Assembly (NCBI RefSeq): GCF_030433435.1
Contig: NZ_JANRHH010000041.1
Coordinates: 1 to 64,000 of the forward strand
Source of the DNA: Polycladomyces subterraneus
GTDB lineage: Bacteria; Bacillota; Bacilli; Thermoactinomycetales; JIR-001
DNA length: 64,000 bases
Direction of reading: 5' to 3'
Made by a program: the position numbers and the translations under genes. Below are positions 62,490 through 64,000 of this stretch, piece after piece. Within the stretch, counting starts at the first letter, position 1; every line of letters begins with the position of its first letter. Below the pieces are notes generated by a model. The model was not told where the DNA came from and ran no database searches. It saw only the letters and a list, made by a program, of their open reading frames with translations.

Positions 62490-62894
62490 ATGGAAAAAAC
62501 ATTTAACTTTCATTATGCAACCGTCGTGGTGAAGGAACAGACAGTTGAGATTCACCACAAGAAAAGATGGGGTAATGAAAGGAAACACTATGGAATCAAA
62601 GTGTTCCCTATAAACAGGATTTATTTCGTCCAATTGCTCGAAGCAAGGTTGTTTAAAGATGGGTTCTTCGAATTGAAGGTAAAAGGTGCCCGTTCCGAAT
62701 ATGCAAAAGATGAGGCACGATTTGACATAATAGGTAGTTTTGAAAACCCCACCGCTCACGCTTTGAAGAAGGCAATTGAAAAAGAGAAGAAGAGAAAAGC
62801 AGATGAGATTATGGAATTATACCAACTTGTTCAAGAGGGAGTTTTGACGGAAGACGAATTTGCTGAGTACAAGAAAAAGGCACTTAGGGTATAA
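62490..62894 (+). CDS. SHOCT-domain protein
   Basis: 134 residues. The C-terminal MELYQLVQEGVLTEDEFAEY is a SHOCT motif, a short oligomerisation helix pair. The N-terminal 90 residues (ATVVVKEQTVEIHHKKRW, IKVFPINRIYFVQLLEARLF, GFFELKV) look like a small PH-like beta domain as in DUF4429-type proteins. GGGGGGAGGTG lies 11 bases before the ATG. Cytosolic; function unknown. Confidence 0.8.
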   Translation: MEKTFNFHYATVVVKEQTVEIHHKKRWGNERKHYGIKVFPINRIYFVQLLEARLFKDGFFELKVKGARSEYAKDEARFDIIGSFENPTAHALKKAIEKEKKRKADEIMELYQLVQEGVLTEDEFAEYKKKALRV

Positions 62895-62929
62895 ACCCGC
62901 CTTATCTGGCGGGTCTTTTTTCTTTTTTC
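62895..62929 (+). terminator. Terminator of the SHOCT gene
   Basis: ACCCGCC-TTATCT-GGCGGGT then CTTTTTTCTTTTTT, directly after the stop codon. Confidence 0.95.
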
Positions 62930-63044
62930 ATCCAAAATATTCATAATAGTAAATTTAAGCAGGAATAAATCCAACTTAAGCTCTCTTTGTGTGGAGAAGT
63001 CGATGGGGATAAAACTTATATATCCTCCGAAGCACCATTGTCTC

Positions 63045-63148
63045 ATGTCCGCCAAATAGTATTAGCGGACATATCCTACCCGAAAAAATACGCTTTGATG
63101 TCCGCTAAGGTTTCGAATATCCTTGAAATATCATGTCCGCTAAGGTAA
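63045..63148. repeat. 28-bp palindrome copy 2 plus two direct half-sites
   Basis: ATGTCCGCCAA and TTAGCGGACAT form a 28-bp dyad of the same size as that at 40,163. It is followed by two direct copies of ATGTCCGCTAAGGT starting at 63,098 and 63,133 (35 bp apart). The arrangement of one inverted pair and two direct half-sites resembles a recombinase or transposase binding array. Confidence 0.65.
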
Positions 63149-63279
63149 CAGCAAAATAAACGGGGGGATTTCGGTGCCCAGGACACCACAGATATCCGAA
63201 CAAGCCCAAGAGTGGATCGATCGTTTTGTATAACGCTCTTCCAGCAGATCACGTAACATTTTGTTGCGTATTCACATAT

Positions 63280-63390
63280 TGGCATTTTTTTATATGCTTC
63301 ATACTCTGCAATGGTTGGGGTAGAAACGTTAATCGCTTTTGCAAGATCAGCTTGCGGTCTCCGTCGAAGCGCGGCGCTTCCAACCGTCAC
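63280..63390 (-). pseudogene. XRE-type helix-turn-helix remnant
   Basis: The minus-strand frame contains RRRPQADLAKAINVSTPTIA followed by EYEAYKKMP, a good XRE helix-turn-helix. Upstream and downstream residues do not continue the family and no ribosome-binding site is seen. Probably debris of a regulator next to the palindromic repeats. Confidence 0.35.
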
Positions 63391-63412
63391 ATAAAGTTAT
63401 TCGCACAGGCCA

Positions 63413-64000
63413 TCAATTTCGCTTATGATGATTTCCTGTTCCTTCGCCAGATACATATAACTCTGGCAACGGTCGATCAGCTTTTGTTCGATAGGATACC
63501 CATACAAAAATGAAGAGGAAGAACATAAATATGGTGATCCCCACTAATTCAAAATCCAATTCTGCCCATGGGTTAAAGAATGTAAAGGCTTCGTAGATTG
63601 AGACGCCATATGCTAAAACCACAATAATCCACCCCATCACTCTGGAGGCAGACTGTCCAAGTTTACTGGATTGGCGAAGTATTTTATTGGTAATCAGAGA
63701 ATCAATGGTATCTGTGATCATCATCCCCATCATAAATGCGATTCCCAAGACGTAAGGCATATAACTATCATTGTTGTCCGCCGCCATCACCCAGACGGAC
63801 GTTTGGCTGATGGTCTCTGATGCTAAAGCAAACAGTCCTCCAATCAATATAATGAGGAGCGGATTGCTTGTTTCCTGTAATTTTTTCGGTATAAACTTTC
63901 CTTTGATGCCTTGAGGTCGATAATCATCCTGATTTCCTAATCGAGTCTTTAACAGATTATTGATGTTTAGTGTTCCAATCAGGAATAGGGACAAAATAGA
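63413..64000 (-). CDS. Membrane protein, possibly NiCoT-type nickel/cobalt transporter (partial)
   Basis: The frame is open to the window edge, so the N-terminus is missing. About 195 residues with five hydrophobic segments. GGLFALASETISQTSVWVMA and MGMMITDTIDSLITNKIL resemble the NixA/HoxN signatures LFALGFDTATE and GMSLVDTLDG, but the typical His/Asp residues of the first signature are changed. Cobalt uptake would fit the cobalamin operon 6 kb away, but the link is speculative. Confidence 0.5.
   Translation of the reverse strand, partial: SILSLFLIGTLNINNLLKTRLGNQDDYRPQGIKGKFIPKKLQETSNPLLIILIGGLFALASETISQTSVWVMAADNNDSYMPYVLGIAFMMGMMITDTIDSLITNKILRQSSKLGQSASRVMGWIIVVLAYGVSIYEAFTFFNPWAELDFELVGITIFMFFLFIFVWVSYRTKADRPLPELYVSGEGTGNHHKRN

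Noticed and set aside
62361-62759. 132-codon minus-strand frame over the SHOCT gene
   Set aside because: The plus-strand frame has a strong ribosome-binding site, a SHOCT motif and a terminator; the minus frame has none of these.
63098-63148. CRISPR-like direct repeats
   Set aside because: Only two repeats of 14 bp with one spacer, no cas genes, and a related palindrome next to them.

Overview
The window looks like the chromosome of a spore-forming, probably thermophilic Bacillota. The synteny rex-tatC-groES-groEL with a CIRCE element, strong GGAGG ribosome-binding sites, a perfect CcpA cre site and a Bacillus megaterium-like anaerobic cobalamin operon (cbiH60, cbiX, cbiET) support this. A relative of the Thermoactinomycetaceae is my inference; no rRNA or tRNA is present to settle it.

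Layout. 0.4-6 kb: groES-groEL (CIRCE/HrcA), tatC, the redox regulator rex, a molybdopterin-binding protein and 5-formyl-THF cyclo-ligase, all on the minus strand. 6.3-16.2 kb: ammonium transporter, a Uup/YfmR-type ABC-F protein, an MFS transporter coupled to a transglutaminase-like protein, and a 5-oxoprolinase cassette (pxpB-pxpA-pxpC) with an amino-acid permease. 16.4-20.8 kb: a LacI-regulated sugar ABC importer (binding protein and two permeases, no ATPase). 21-31.8 kb: a glycolate/lactate module: lactate permease with a cre site, facing a minus-strand operon gntR-glcE-glcFD-aceB-malic enzyme in which GlcF and GlcD are one polypeptide. Glycolate oxidase, malate synthase and malic enzyme together would run a dicarboxylic acid cycle.

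31.8-44.4 kb is the accessory zone: IS5, IS200/IS605 and IS1182 remnants, a kynurenine operon (kynU-kynB-kynA), dctA, a two-repeat surface-like protein, broken genes, three GC-rich hairpin repeats, 28-bp palindromes, and two copies of a ~210-bp cassette. Each cassette encodes a 27-29-residue hydrophobic peptide whose Shine-Dalgarno lies in a conserved hairpin. One copy faces a promoter and terminator for a short overlapping antisense RNA, the architecture of a type I toxin-antitoxin; the other overlaps an acetyltransferase start by 4 bp.

44.4-57.9 kb is a long minus-strand cobalamin operon: B12 riboswitch, leader ORF, terminator, cbiW-like ORF, cbiH60, cbiX, an unknown 49-residue ORF, cbiJ, cbiC, cbiD, cbiET, cbiL, cbiF, cbiG, cbiA, cobO, cbiP, ending in a chimeric flavoreductase pseudogene. 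58-64 kb: a small basic protein, a GC-rich secreted phosphodiesterase of apparently foreign origin, a methyltransferase split by one stop codon, a second secreted phosphodiesterase, a SHOCT protein, palindromic repeats and a truncated NiCoT-like membrane protein.
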